Origin: Rhodamnia argentea
Lineage: Eukaryota > Streptophyta > Magnoliopsida > Myrtales > Myrtaceae
Assembly (NCBI RefSeq): GCF_020921035.1
Contig: NC_063151.1
Span: forward strand, 17,800,934-17,864,933
Length of the DNA stretch: 64,000 bases
Reading direction: 5' to 3'
Shown here: piece after piece, positions 12,451-25,100 of the stretch
How the letters are laid out: each line of letters opens with the position of its first letter
Position numbering within the stretch: the stretch's first letter is position 1
Translations under genes and position numbers: made by a program
Notes under the pieces: generated by a model
Databases searched by the model: none
Told to the model about the DNA's origin: nothing
The model's input: the letters and a program-made list of their open reading frames with translations, nothing else

Positions 12451-14450
12451 ATGGAGTACGAGAAATTGACCCTGAAACCTCCGACTTATGGGAACCTTAT
12501 TACTGTTCTCAGCATCGACGGAGGCGGCATAAGGGGAATGATTCCAGGAGTCATCCTAGCTTGCCTGGAATCTGAGTTACAGGTCATAATGCCCCATGGC
12601 ATGACACTTTTTATTACTTTTGAGGAATGTGTCCTGTGAAACTTGGACCGGTAATTGGTTTTCCCAATTTCTAAAATGGCTAAATTGAGGATCACATCGA
12701 AACAAAGGGAAGAAGGAAATTGTTTCCCTAACACTTCCTGATGAGCACCGCAGGTTCTTATTCGACAAAATTGAAGTTTCCTCTTCATTCTGGTCATGTG
12801 TTCTCTTTCTATGATGCAGAAGTTGGACGGCGAGGATGCAAGGATCGCGGATTACTTCGACGTCATAGCAGGAACAAGCACCGGTGGACTTCTGGCTGCC
12901 ATGCTGACAGCACCAAACGGCAAAAACCGTCCCCTGTTCGCCGCCAACGACATCAAATCCTTTTATTTAGACAATGGCCCCAAAATATTCCCACAAAAAA
13001 GGTGCAGGCGCTGTCGGAGATCATCTTTTCTTTGTTTAACCTTAAAATTGCGATCTAGTTCCATCTTTCTCTTCAGTAAACATTCCTAACTGTCCTATTT
13101 TTCTGTTGCATTTCATTTCTGAAATAGCTGCTTGTTTTCCTCCATTATGCAATCGGCAAAGCTTGTGTTTGGGCCAAAATATGACGGCAAGTATCTGCAC
13201 AACCTTCTGAGGGCAAAGCTTGGAAATCTGCGGCTACATCAGACTTTGACCAATGTTGTTATTCCGACCTTCGATGTTAAGCAGCTCCAGCCTGTCATCT
13301 TCTCCAGCTTTGAGGTGTACTTTCATTTTCTGCTAGAATAATTATGCGAAAAGCGACCCTTTACCATAGATTGTAAGGCAATTGACACTGCTTTTGTGTG
13401 TTCAGGTGAAAAGGAGGACAAGACTCAATGCTATAATTTCAGATATCTGCATCGGTACTTCAGCAGCGCCGACTTACTTGCCGGCCCACTTCTTTCAAAC
13501 TTCAGACTCTACAGGTGCGCGGAGGGACTTCAATCTCATCGACGGCGGTATGGCGGCTAATAATCCGGTGCGCTGAAAGTCCTCAAGCCCAAGCCTTTCA
13601 ACTTCATCTCAACCCATTGTTCTTCTTGACATGTCTTCTGTTTTCCTTCCAATTAGACTCTGATTGCTGTCAGCGAAGTGACAAAAGAGATCACCAGGGG
13701 ATCCCCGGCTTTCAACTCCATAAATGCATCGGAATTTGGCCGGTTTTTGGTGATATCCTTGGGAACTGGATCGGCGAAGGTCGAGGAGAAGTATGAGGCC
13801 AAGTCAGTGGCCAGATGGGGTGTCTTTAATTGGTTGATGGGAGGCAATTCGGTTCCTTTAGTGGATGTGTTCATGCAAGGAAGCGCGGACATGGTTGATT
13901 TTCACCTTTCTGTGGTTTTCAAATCCCTTAATTGCGAAAGTAACTATCTCAGGATTCAGGTGATACATGATAGGCTTAAACTTCAGATATCTCAATAATA
14001 AAAATTAGTTCTTGCTCCTCTTCTTTTTCTGAGTTTCATGTGGAACATCTAGGCTATTAAATAGAAGAAATGTACATCCCTAGCTAATCATAGTTCTAGC
14101 TGCTGCCGAAGTATAACTGGGGATTTGCAGGATGACACATTGAGAGGGACGGTATCGACAGTCGACACTTCTACAAAGGAGAATCTGAACAATCTTGTCA
14201 AGGTCGGCGAGGAGTTGTTGAAGAAGCCGGTTTCGAAGGTGAACCTGGAGACCGGTAACTTGGAGCCTTCAAAACTGGAGACTAATGAACAGGCTCTGAA
14301 AAGGTACAAGTAGAAGGTCCTTTTTTCCATAACTCAAAGCCATATGTGGTCCTCTGACCATGCCAATTTTATAGGTTCGCAAAGCTGCTTGTGGAAGAGA
14401 AGCGCGGCCGTCACGCCAATCATTCCAAAACTCTGTCAAGCAAAGCATAG
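12451..14450 (+). CDS. Patatin-like phospholipase A, gene 1 (7 exons)
   Basis: Exons: 12451-12582, 12820-13001, 13128-13314, 13406-13567, 13657-13959, 14131-14303, 14375-14450. All introns are GT-AG and the joined frame encodes 404 residues. The protein has every patatin hallmark: the oxyanion-hole glycine loop DGGGIRG (residues 23-29), the nucleophile elbow GTSTGG with Ser64, and the DGG motif of the Ser-Asp dyad with Asp213 followed by MAANNP. Length and order match plant PLP2-type acyl hydrolases, which release fatty acids from membrane galactolipids and phospholipids, often under stress or pathogen attack. There is no obvious signal peptide, so a cytosolic or membrane-peripheral location is expected, unlike tuber storage patatins. 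It is convergent with a paralogue starting at 18645, 1.5 kb separating the stops. The last exon adds a basic tail. Confidence 0.95.
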
Positions 14451-15993
14451 TATAAAGCTTCAAAGCAGCTCCTACATCACGTAGAACGTCGTCCACAATG
14501 TGTGAAATCAGGGAAATCCCTGCCCTATGAATAAGAACCTGGTCGGTCTGAAAGAATTTGCAGTGATTTTGTGAAAGAACAATGATCGATCCTAGTCGTT
14601 TAGTATTAAGAGTCAGCAATTGCCCTTTTCCCTGTTTTCTCTCCTTTTTCCTGTTTTGGCCGTATCGCATTCGGATGTGGTATTGGTCTTCTCTGGCCAG
14701 TTCATTACTCCTTATCGTTGGTGTTATTTACTGATGATCGAGCAGGATTTCTTTTACGCTGTCAATAGAGCTAATCAACATTCCACAAGTAAAGCTGGGC
14801 ATTGTAAGTCCAAACTTTGGAGATGGGCTTTAGAAAAGTATGCTTCCCCACTCCAAGACTTATCTAAAACCAAGTAGTTATACGACGCAGTTTGACTATG
14901 CCTATCAACAATGTGTTGAATTCGATGTGTTGAATGGATATAGAGCTCGGTGTTAAGTACGGTTATCACTCGATACATTTGGCTTAAGTGTTGAACAAAG
15001 CGAAGATGCCAATGAAAAATGAAGATGCCAATCGATGGATAGTTAGGTCCAATGGCGACTGAGGAGTTGCAATCGCTTGTGGATAAGCTGGACGTGTGAC
15101 GATGGAGCCTAAAGTTATAAAGATGCGGTTGTAATCATCAATTTGAATATTAACTGCTTATATGTGGTTAACACTTCGTATTATGCTCTATCAATTTTAT
15201 CAGTTTCCCGTACTTGCATTTACTTCCTTCTAGATTTAATGTTCTCCGTCCTTGTTACGCAAATTCTATTTATGTTCGAATCGCCACTGAGCCGATTCAA
15301 CAAAAACCAAAGATCAATTTTTGGTGAAATGTACTTTGCTAGTTCCTTGCAAACCAAGATAGTAAGAAAGTGTACTCATCTCCTTCTGGTTCGGTTCCAA
15401 TCTTCTTGGAAATACCCCCAGAACAAAGTTATGAATGCACCAGTAGTCTCAAGTGACAGAGTGCACTCTTAAGATTGTAAGATGACGGGGGTTAGTCCAA
15501 ATGATCATATATGCTTAATTATGTATTGGTAAATTATCGGGTATACAATTCAAACATGTGTTGAGAATTTTTGAGTTTTTCGCTATTTTTATTTTAAAAA
15601 GTCGCAATCTTTTTAGTTAAGTCTCTTTAATAACGGTAGAATGTCTTGAACTCTCCGAACATTCAACTAATCAATAAACGGTTTCTTTTTTTCCGGTCTA
15701 ACATGTCTTCTCCGGTTGATTAGCCCAATCTTGACCAGCAAAATATAGCAGGTTCAGTTTCATCTGATAAGACCATGCGATCGATCGAAAATTTGATCTG
15801 TCGAAAGGCATTTTTTTTATTGGTCAAGAAACTACACATCTCTGCATAGTGGAAAGATGGAATTGTAGGGTAAGTACCTATAACTTCAAAACGAATGAAC
15901 ATAGAAAAACATTGTTGTACACCAAATCTTCTGTGACGAATTTCAAAGCTGTGTACAGAATGAATGTAAATTTGTAGCATATATAAGGCGTCA
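14451..15993. other. Spacer between the two convergent patatin-like genes
   Basis: This segment holds the 3' UTRs of both genes. It is AT-rich, with no coding frame of recognised type on either strand and no clear repeat or element. Nothing here looks like a third patatin copy. Confidence 0.5.
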
Positions 15994-18645
15994 TCATATA
16001 GTTCCTAGAGGCGACAATTTTCCTCGGCGGAGCTGCTTCTCCTTGGACAGCTTTTCAGCTAGTCTGTGTACAGAAGGTAACAAGAAACAGAAAAAGAGAT
16101 CAGCAGATATTCAATTGATTATCGATGGAAAAAATCAATTGTGTCACTAGGAATTCTTTGACAAATTGAATTAGGTAGCCATCTCAACAAATACCTCTTG
16201 AGAGCCTCTTCATTTGAACCCTGATTTAAAGGCTCAAAGACCCCATTGTCCAAGTTCACCCTGGACAATGGCTTCTTCAACAATGCCTCTCCAACCTTCA
16301 CAACATTCTCCAAGTTCTCCCTTGTGGCCGTGTCCACCGAAGCCACATCTCCCGTCAATGTATCATCCTGCATCATTTTTCACTTGTCGTTTTCAGATTA
16401 CACTTAATGAATGTCATACATTAATATAAAAAAGTTCATTTTCAAGGTGGTTTCTTTTTTTCTTTTTATCGGTATAATATTGCAATTCAGTGTACCGGTG
16501 TTAGTATGATACTGCTCTTTTTGAAAATCAGACAGTGTTTTACCTGAATGCGGAGGTAATTTTCGCATTTAAGAGACTGGAATACAGTGGAGAGATGAAT
16601 ATCCACCATGTCGGCAGTTGCTTGTGTGTAGACATCAACTAAAGGAGTCGAACCACCATTCGTGAGCCAGCCGAGCACACCCCATTTAGATGCTTTCTTG
16701 GCACTGTACTTTTTCTCAGATTTCGATGAACCGGTGCCCAGGGACAGAACCAGGAACCTGGTATAGTCTGTTGGCTTCATATCAGGAAGATCAAAATCCG
16801 AGTTCGCATTGATTATTTCTTTGGTCACCTCACTTACAGCCACTAGAGCCTGTGATGCATGAATAATAAGAGAAGCAGTTCAAATTATCACGGCATGCTG
16901 TTCTAATTCCACGAAAATCAAAATGGATTTCGATGTCTGCATTGTCATGAACGGGTTCATTTATTTTACTCCTCCACCCAAGTACTTACTCCTCAACGAG
17001 AATGGGGATAACTAGTAACATTAAAAACATACATATAGAGATGTAGTTATTGTTATTTGGGAGGCTAACTGCAGTGCTCGTCCTGATGCTTTTGCGAACA
17101 TGGGCAAGGATTTAGAGGACAAGTTTGTTGTTTTTGATGAGACTCCTTCTGGTCTCGATGACTTTAACTCGAATTGTGGTAATGACTTATGTAGTACGTG
17201 AACAATGATACTAGTGGAGGGTATGCCCCCTATTTTGGATATGTAATGTTCAGCTAATTTTAACAAAGTCTTAGGTTTGCCAAAAAAAAATTGGTAGGTT
17301 CAAGAATACTTGCTAGGTTCTACTTTAACCAACTCAAAATTGGTGAAGTTCTCTACATATATGTGCCTTATAGTGCAAAAGTTTTCTGATACGAATGAGC
17401 CTACCGGATTATTTGCCGCGACGCCACCATCAATAAGATTGAATTCCCTGGCTGATCCATTAGGGTTCTTGGTGCTAAAATAGTGGGCTGGAAGGTAAGT
17501 TGGTGCAGCCGAAGTTCCGATGCATATGTCTGAGACTAAAGCATCCAAGCTAGGGTTCTTCTTCACCTGAAACTCGCACAACACGGTTAGATAATCAATT
17601 AAAACAGTCACAGGGCAACTCATCTTGCTATCCTTCTTTGTTTTTCACCTAATGCTACTTTTTTGGGGGTTTTGTAAGGTTTTTGTACTAATATTGAGTC
17701 AACCTGGAAGCTGGAGAAGATAGTAGGCTGCAATTCCTTGATGTCAAATGTTGGAATAATCACATTAGTCAGTGTTTGGTGCAATCTGGTATCTCCCAAT
17801 TTCTCCTTAACAAGTCTGTGCAGATATTTCCCTCTGTATTTCGGTCCAGCCACGGCTTTGATCATCCTTACAGCGTTGACAATTTTGCTCGGACATCTGA
17901 TCCATGAAAGAAGCTGAGAGTCATATGTTGGTCAAATAAAATGATACATTGGTCTCTGAAATTTATTAGTAATCTCATCGTAAGATGCGATATAATTACA
18001 TATTATTTGCCACTGAATTATCAAGACCTGGGCTGAGGGAAGATCTTAGGGCAGTGATCCAAATAGAAGGCCTTGATATCCTTGCCGCCGTATAGAGGGC
18101 GGTTCTTCTTGTCCGGCGCCGCCAGCATCGCGGCGATGAGGCCGCCCGTGCTGGTTCCGGCAATAACGTCGAAGTAGTCTGCGATTCTCGCGTCCTCTCC
18201 ATCCAGCTTCTGCATTGTGCCATAACAAAAAGGCTTGTTTCAGTCTTTCAGGGGGGTAAATGACCAGACCCTAACATAACCAACTTGTCAAACTTTTTCT
18301 TGGGCGCGACGGGTCGGGTGGCATCCGCGGCCAGCTTGAGCATGCTATTCAACCCAAAGTTCAATGATGATGTGCACGATTTAAGTGAACATATAGTTAG
18401 CTAGTAGGACTATAGATGCATTCAGAGAAGGACATTTTCAGGATGACCTAATCCTTTGCCAAAGATGCAAGGTGCTATCTTAAATGGTTGACATGACAAA
18501 AATCATAACAACAAATTGTAGCTACCTGAAGCTCGGACTCTAGGAAACCCAGAATTACACCGGGAATAATTCCCCTAATCCCACCACCATCAATGCTTAG
18601 GATGGTGATCAACTTCCCATTAGCAGGAGGCTGCATTGATGACAT
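15994..18645 (-). CDS. Patatin-like phospholipase A, gene 2 (7 exons)
   Basis: Minus-strand exons: 18645-18526, 18209-18028, 17896-17704, 17566-17405, 16849-16544, 16367-16195, 16063-15994, encoding 401 residues. Exons 2, 4 and 6 have exactly the same sizes (182, 162 and 173 bp) as in the plus-strand neighbour, showing common descent. Catalytic features are intact: DGGGIRG (19-25), GTSTGG with Ser60, DGG with Asp211 followed by VAANNP. The exon 3 acceptor was chosen at 17897 because the more upstream AG would shift the frame into a stop. The ATG at 18645 gives an N-terminus like that of other PLPs; a second ATG three codons downstream is possible. The predicted role is lipid acyl hydrolysis, as for its partner. 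The 555-bp intron 4 contains a LINE fragment. Confidence 0.94.
17030..17292 (+). mobile_element. LINE 3' tail inside intron 4 of patatin-like gene 2
   Basis: On the plus strand about 17042-17200 translates as a [18 protein letters not shown]-like stretch followed by [14 protein letters not shown], the recognisable end of the RNase H domain of plant LINEs (an EANxxADxxAN motif, then FVxFDxxP). A short A-run at about 17281-17289 may be the tail. The fragment is antisense to the host gene and is spliced out. It is too short and diverged to be active. Confidence 0.65.
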
Positions 18646-18758
18646 GATACCTAAAGATGGAGAAATGAAGCTGAAGAAATTGAACTCTTTTGAGAGGCTT
18701 TGTGAGAAGAGATTGAAATTCTTGGATGAAGTGGTTAATCCTATGCGTTGAGCAGTCC

Positions 18759-18765
18759 ATTTATA
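18759..18765 (-). promoter_or_regulatory. TATA box of patatin-like gene 2
   Basis: On the minus strand the sequence reads CTATAAATGG, a good plant TATA box, about 115 bases upstream of the ATG at 18645. Confidence 0.55.
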
Positions 18766-19818
18766 GATGACCTGATTAATCCTACTGCGATTCAATCCCT
18801 CTGACAATTTAATCAATTTGGAGTGTTTTTCAAAGTTTATGCTATGTTGGTCTCACATTTCCCTCTGATTAAAATATATTCTTTTGCCTAACGTTGTTGT
18901 TGTCTTTGTCTGTTTGACATGAGGATTGACATGGACGGCCAATCCTTGTCGTCGGAGCCACTTCTCAGCGTACACGTTCTTTAGGCATGAAAGAGATGGA
19001 ACATTAATCCTTGTAAGAAGAAGCTAGGAAAGACTGATTGTTCTTCTTCTTTTTTTAAATATTGGACAAGATATGGTGATGATACATTAACCTTCGAGTC
19101 CCCTCCCGGATTGAACCGGCCCGATTGCTCACATTCGAGTTCAACGAAAAGGGCGATTCTTCCTAAGTCCAAACTCCTCCTTTTGTTCTCGATATATTCC
19201 GAATCCGTAATTTACAAGAATTCTTTTGTTTCCCAAATAAAAGACGAGACAATGCGCAGCGTCGAGGGAATGGAAGTTGCACAACCCTTGGGGTCGACAT
19301 TCAGCTGGAGAATTGTAAGTCTGACCGAGAGAATTTAGGTCAACCTATGCATGGGAGCGAGGTCACGTTGAACAGGCTGATTTATTAACAAATCACCCCA
19401 CGAGGCCAAATTCTATTAAAGTATTAACCAAATTAAAGCCGTGGTAAACAAGCACTCAGTAAAATATATGTAGTTCGGTTTCCACCGGCGGTCTCTTTGT
19501 AAACCCGTTTTATAAATACATAATCCGATAAAATAAGGTATCATAAGCAATGACGAGATGAAGCTGCAGAAAGTCATTGAAATAAAAACTTCGTACTTCT
19601 TGAAAGGCGACTCGACAAATACGGTTTGTCGTGTTTATGGTTACGTGAATTGCTTAAACAACTCCAATCAGCCCCTTCATGCAGGCGAGTTGCAGCCTAC
19701 AATCCGAACCGAGGACGGGTTTTTGGAGTTAGCTCACCCTCGCAAGATCTCGACCCGGAACCTTTTCTTACGTATCTGCATAAACTCACTTTGCAAAAGC
19801 TTGCACGACTTTAGATCT
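18766..19818. other. Upstream region of patatin-like gene 2; no gene
   Basis: AT-rich DNA with no coding frame recognised on either strand. It should hold the distal promoter of the minus-strand patatin-like gene, but I see no compelling cis-element cluster. Confidence 0.4.
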
Positions 19819-20488
19819 AATTCCCTAATTAAAACCAAAAAACTCAAACTTTAGGTCCAATCTCAAATTTACCGCAATTTTTTTTTTGTCTAAAAAAAAC
19901 TCCAAACTCTAGGTATAGTCCTCAATATGGCCCAAACTTTTTTCCGTTTCAGAAAAAACCCTAAACTTTAGATCCATTCCCGAATTTACCTCGAACTTTT
20001 TTTGTCTAAGAAAAAAATCACTAATTTTTACTCTACTATCAAATTTTCCCTCATTAGCCCTTTGTCCAAAATAACCACTCATCGTCCCTAATTTTCATAT
20101 CTTAGAATAGTTGTATTTTGAAGAATTTCAACAATGTTTATTGGGGTGGAGTTGTTATCCACATAAATTTGCCACGTCAGGCCGTACATATCATCCCATT
20201 ACTTTGTTGATGTCGTTTTTTTATCGACGTGAAAATGTCACGTCAAGTTGAGAGGGGAACACAATGTAGATTTGAGAATAGATTGAAAGCTTGTGATTTT
20301 TTTAGACAAAAAAAAAAAGTTTGGGGTAGATTTGGGACTAAACATATAGTTTTGGATTTTTTAGAGACAAAAAAAAGTTCGGGGCAATTGGAATTGGACC
20401 TAAAATTGAGAGATTTTTCTGAGATAAAAAAAAAAGTTCGGGGTAAATTTGATATTGGATCTAAAGTTTGGGGTTTTTTTAGGGAATC
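19819..20488. mobile_element. Foldback element with tandem sub-repeats in both arms
   Basis: The left arm (about 19819-20035) consists of three to four imperfect units of about 55-70 bases built on 'aaactttaggtcc ... aaatttacc ... ttttttgtct'. The right arm (about 20270-20488) carries the same units in reverse complement ('agacaaaaaaaa gttcgggg ... ggacctaaa'). The outermost ends pair as attccctaatt and the reverse of agggaat. The 230-bp centre has no coding frame. This is the structure of a foldback or MITE-like DNA element; the superfamily cannot be set because I found no clean target duplication. Confidence 0.6.
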
Positions 20489-22156
20489 TGACCCCCACAC
20501 TTTATGAAGTTGTCCTGATTCTTTGTAAAAACAATTTTGACACCCAACAAATTTTAAATGGCAATCTCAATCTCTCTTTCCTCGTTTCACCTCTACGCAA
20601 CATTGCCGCCTCTGCCGATCACAATTGCTTGCGATCGCTGCTGCCAATCACAATAGCAAAACATACAATAACCTGGACACTTGCTCGCATGAAGGTGCTC
20701 CCCTCATGCTTCAACATACTTGAAGCCTTAGGACGTGCGGGATCTTCGGTACGTATGGACTCCATTTTTCCTGATTTGAAAGCTTTTCTCTGATGAATCG
20801 ATGGCATTGAACCTTTTTTTTAAATAAATCAAAGGCCTTATCAAACTAATTAAAAGTTCGAGAGCAATATTGTACATTAAACAAAAATTTAGGAATCTAA
20901 TAGCAGAAATTGAAAGTCGGGGATGATATTTAATATCATACGAAAGATAAGAGACTAACGTTGTCATTGCTCAAGAAAGAATTGTTCATTACTACCGTTG
21001 GATTTCTTCCGAGATCAGGGTCCAGATTTTTTGTGGGACCTATGGAGCTTTGCTTGCACGCAAATCTTCTTTTAAGATTTTCCTAGTCCCTTCTAAAAAG
21101 ATCGAAATGTCGTAGGTGGTCCCTGTACTTTTGCTCAAAAATTCAAAATCATCCTCGTCCTTAATTTTTGCCAATCAATTTTTGCTGAGTGGAACCGTTG
21201 AATTGCTGGAATGGAGGTCGGAGTATACGTGTCATGTTGAGGTTCACTCAAAATTATTACGTGGCGCAACATCAAAAACCATGAAACCTAAAAGAGGATC
21301 AATTGAGAGAGAGTGTGTGTGGATCCACCATTCGTGCGATGGTGCAAGAGTTGCAGGTGCAATGGTGATGCAACTGTGTACGTACGCGTGCGCTGCTTTT
21401 TGTATTTGCATGGGGTTGATGAGATTTTCAATCGATCTTCGTCCCTCGCAGCTGGGATCGAGCTCTAAGCCTGTTGCCAATGCCGCCCAAGCTCGAGGCC
21501 GTGTGGCCAGATATGGAGCTCACCAAATCTCAAGCTCACGGCCGTGGCAACTCGAGCTCGACCAACTCGGCGGCATGGCCAAGCCCGCGAGATTTGAAGC
21601 TTGTAGCTCTCAAGCTCGCAGCTGCCATGGTTGCAAGATCTGGGGCTTGCAGAACTGGGGCTCGCAGCAAGGGCCGCTCGAGCTTTGAGCTCACGGCGAG
21701 GGGCGCAAATGGTGATTATGAGTGGGGTATTCACGAATCATAGTTTTTTACATTGTTGCAAGGTACTCTAGTTGTGGATTTCTGGTCGAGTTTGGTGGGA
21801 TTTGAAGGAGGAGGATTCTGCAGTTTTGAGAGCGATTCTGCGGCACTATTATTACAAAGTGGAGAGAAGCTTTCAAATAGAAAAGAAGAGGACCGATTTG
21901 AATTTGAGACAAAAAATAGATGGGAAGCTAGGGACATTATGCCTCCTGAAAAGGGTAGCTTAATTTTCCCCAATACGTGGCTATTTCTGTTCTTCTGCTC
22001 CTTAAGTATGTGCAAAAACTTTTGAATTAAAGTTTCAAATGGAAAATGAAGTTATTTCGGGAGTTATGTTAATAGGAATGTTCGAACATACTTGTTGAGA
22101 AAACTTCCTATGGAATTTTGAAAATGACAAAACAATCAAATGCTACCGGCATGTGT
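20489..22156. other. Intergenic; GC-rich simple-sequence patch at 21460-21710
   Basis: No recognised gene. The patch at about 21460-21710 is rich in GAGCTC/CTCGAG-type words, which keeps all frames open by composition. The predicted peptides match no family I know and are not annotated as coding. The rest is AT-rich. Confidence 0.4.
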
Positions 22157-25100
22157 ATTTGAGTAGTGGTGACCACGGGCCAATTTGAGCCCCGAACCGG
22201 CCCGTTAATCGGGCCCGCCGGTTCTAAATCGGAACCGGCCCAGCCCATATTGGCCGGTTACGGTTCCTATAAATTTGGAACCGGCTCATAGCGATTGGGC
22301 CTGGCCCAACAGCTAAAAAAAAATAATAATAAAATTCAAGAAAGAGCCGCTTTCTCGACTGTTGCAAGCAACGGCTCCCCCCTCCCCCTTTTATTTTATT
22401 TTTCTTATTTTTCTTGATTTATTAAAACTATCCTAAATCTTTATAAATACCTCTTTCCATCTTTCATGTTTTCTCATAATTGCTCTCAAATTCTCTCCAT
22501 TCTCTCAATCCGCTTAAATTTCTCAATTCTCTTAATCCCGGCTCAATTATTTTAATTTTTTGAATCTGCTTTCCACTCAATTCTCTCAAAAAATGGCAAG
22601 TGAAAGCAGAGTTGGTGATAAGAGAAAGAGCTCGATTCGGATGGGGGAATCCGATTATCTTCATGAATATGATCCTCGTGATTTTGCATATTTGGTAGAA
22701 AAGGATGATAATATCAACATTATTCCCAACGTTGAGCACGTCCCAACGCAAGAAAGTCTCCATCCTCCTACCAATGTTGAAGAAATTTCAATAACAAAAG
22801 AGCCGGAACGGGATGGTACATCTAACATATGGGAATACTTTACGAAGGAACATCTAGGCTAAAATAAGTATCGGGTAAAATATAACTATTATGGGGTAAC
22901 ATATAAATTTACAGGTGGAGGCAGCTATGGAACATTTAAATCGCATCTGAGGTCGAAACATGCAACGCAAGTAAGGATCGACACCCGCCAACAACAAATT
23001 TCCAAGCACGCTAATCTTAACACTTCTCCTTTATTGCGTTACAATGAAAAAGTTTGTAAAGAAGAATTAGCTAGATTTGCTACCATTGAAAGTTTACCGT
23101 TTAATTTTGGTGAAAATTTTGGTTTTAATTATTTTATAAACACTGCATGTACTCCGCAAGCACAACTTGTTCCTAGAAATACGCTTAAACCCCAACTTAT
23201 TGGGCTTTATAAAAAGGGAAAAAAAGATTCGAAAAACTTTTTTATGAATTTTGATGGTCGTGTACATATAAGTAGCGACATTTAGAGTGATCATTAGCAA
23301 ACTCATTTTTATATGGGTATCACGTGTCATTGAATAGGTAACGATTGGAACATTCAAAAAAAAGTTATTGCATTTCGAGTTTTTGATGATAGACATACGA
23401 CCAATAATACTTATAGAGTAATTAGGCAAGTTTTAGAAGAATATGATTTAATTAATAAAAAAATTTCAGTTGGTTTTGATAATGCGGTGACAAATACCGC
23501 TTCAATTCTCGATTTAAAAAAGATTTGTAAGCCCACTTTTGGTGGACAATTTTTTCACATTAGATGTGTTTGCCATGTTTTAAATTTATGTGTACAATAT
23601 GGTTTATGAACTTTTGATACTTTTCTGAATCCAATAAAGAGAGCAATTCAATTTTTATGGAAACATCCCCAAATTATGAGAGAATGGGACAGATTTTGTA
23701 AAGCAAATAAAAGAAAACCAAAAAAATTTCCACAAGATGTTCCGACTCTTTAGAATTCTACGTATGAGTTGCTTAATCAATCTTTTGCATATAAAGATTT
23801 ATTATGTACATTTATTTCGAATAATGTTTTTGAAATTAATTTATTCCCACAAGAGTGGGATATTTGCAAAAAAAAATTTACATTTTTTAAAAGTTTTTAA
23901 CGATGCAACTTATACTTTATCCGGTGTTTATTATCCTATTATGCATTTATTTTTAATAGAGTGCTAATATTGCTGGTGTTTTTGAAAAATATGAAAAGAT
24001 TATCAATTAACTTCGACTATTATAGCAATGTGAACAAAATGGCTGCATTATTATACTCACATTCCTCTTATTTATTTGGTTGCTTTTGTTTTTGATCCAC
24101 GTATTAAATTAGATGGTTCAAGTGATTATCTGAATATGTATTATGAATGTTTACATTTGAATGCAGTGGTAAATGTTAGAAATATACAAGCAGCGGTTAA
24201 AGACGCAATAGTAGATTGTATAATGAATTTTGTAGCAGATATAATCTAGTAGGTAATAATGGATTTTTCCAATATAGTGACGTACAAAGCGAGGACCTAG
24301 GTAGAATTAATAAAGGGTACAAAATGCTGATGAGTAGGCAAAAAAGATAAAATGGAGCAACATGTAATATTTCTAAAATAGAGACCTATTTAACCATTTC
24401 TTTCGAGTTTGGTGATTTCGAAAGTGGCACAGATTTCAAAATTATAGAGTAGTGGAAGAGGCATTCAACCTAATTCTCAATTCTCGCTCTCATCGTAAGA
24501 CAGGTTTTAGCAACTCTTTATTTAACCGTTGCGGTTGAACAAGCATTTAATGCTGGAGGCAACATTTTGGAAGACCGACGTTCAAGATTACATCAGGATT
24601 AGTGGAGACTCAAGCTTGATTGGACAAAGGCTAAACATCGACAACAAAAGATGGATCGCAATAATGAAGCCGATTTCTTTAATAATGATAGAGATATTAC
24701 CGCCACGGATACTAAAACAGGTAGTGACGATTGACGATGAGATAAGTTGGGGTTATGAAAGGTAAAAGAACTACATGAGTTTTGATTTTTCTATCCCCAA
24801 GAAGATATGTAAATGCTTAATTATAACTCATTAAGTGCAAGCTCCTTCCCCATCTCTTTTTTTCCTCCCAAATTTGATTACAATGTATAATTTGATTACA
24901 ATTTATATTTGATAATTTATTGTTTCATAATTTCATAATTTTTTTATTTCATAATTCATTATTTAAAAATTAAATTTAAAAATTGAAAATCGGAACTTGA
25001 ATTGGCGGTTCCATTTTCGATTTTGAACCAAAATCGACCCTTGAACCGGTCCGGAATCGCCGGTTCAAAATTGAAACCGGAACTGCCCCTTAAGGTTACG

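Noticed and set aside
17021-17266. Minus-strand frame of 81 codons
   Set aside because: The plus strand of the same bases carries LINE RNase H residues; the minus frame is its shadow within an intron.
21116-21743. A 190-codon open frame and counterparts on the other strand
   Set aside because: Composition-driven (repeated GAGCTC/CTCGAG words), starts in AT-rich DNA, and shows no recognisable domain or splice context.
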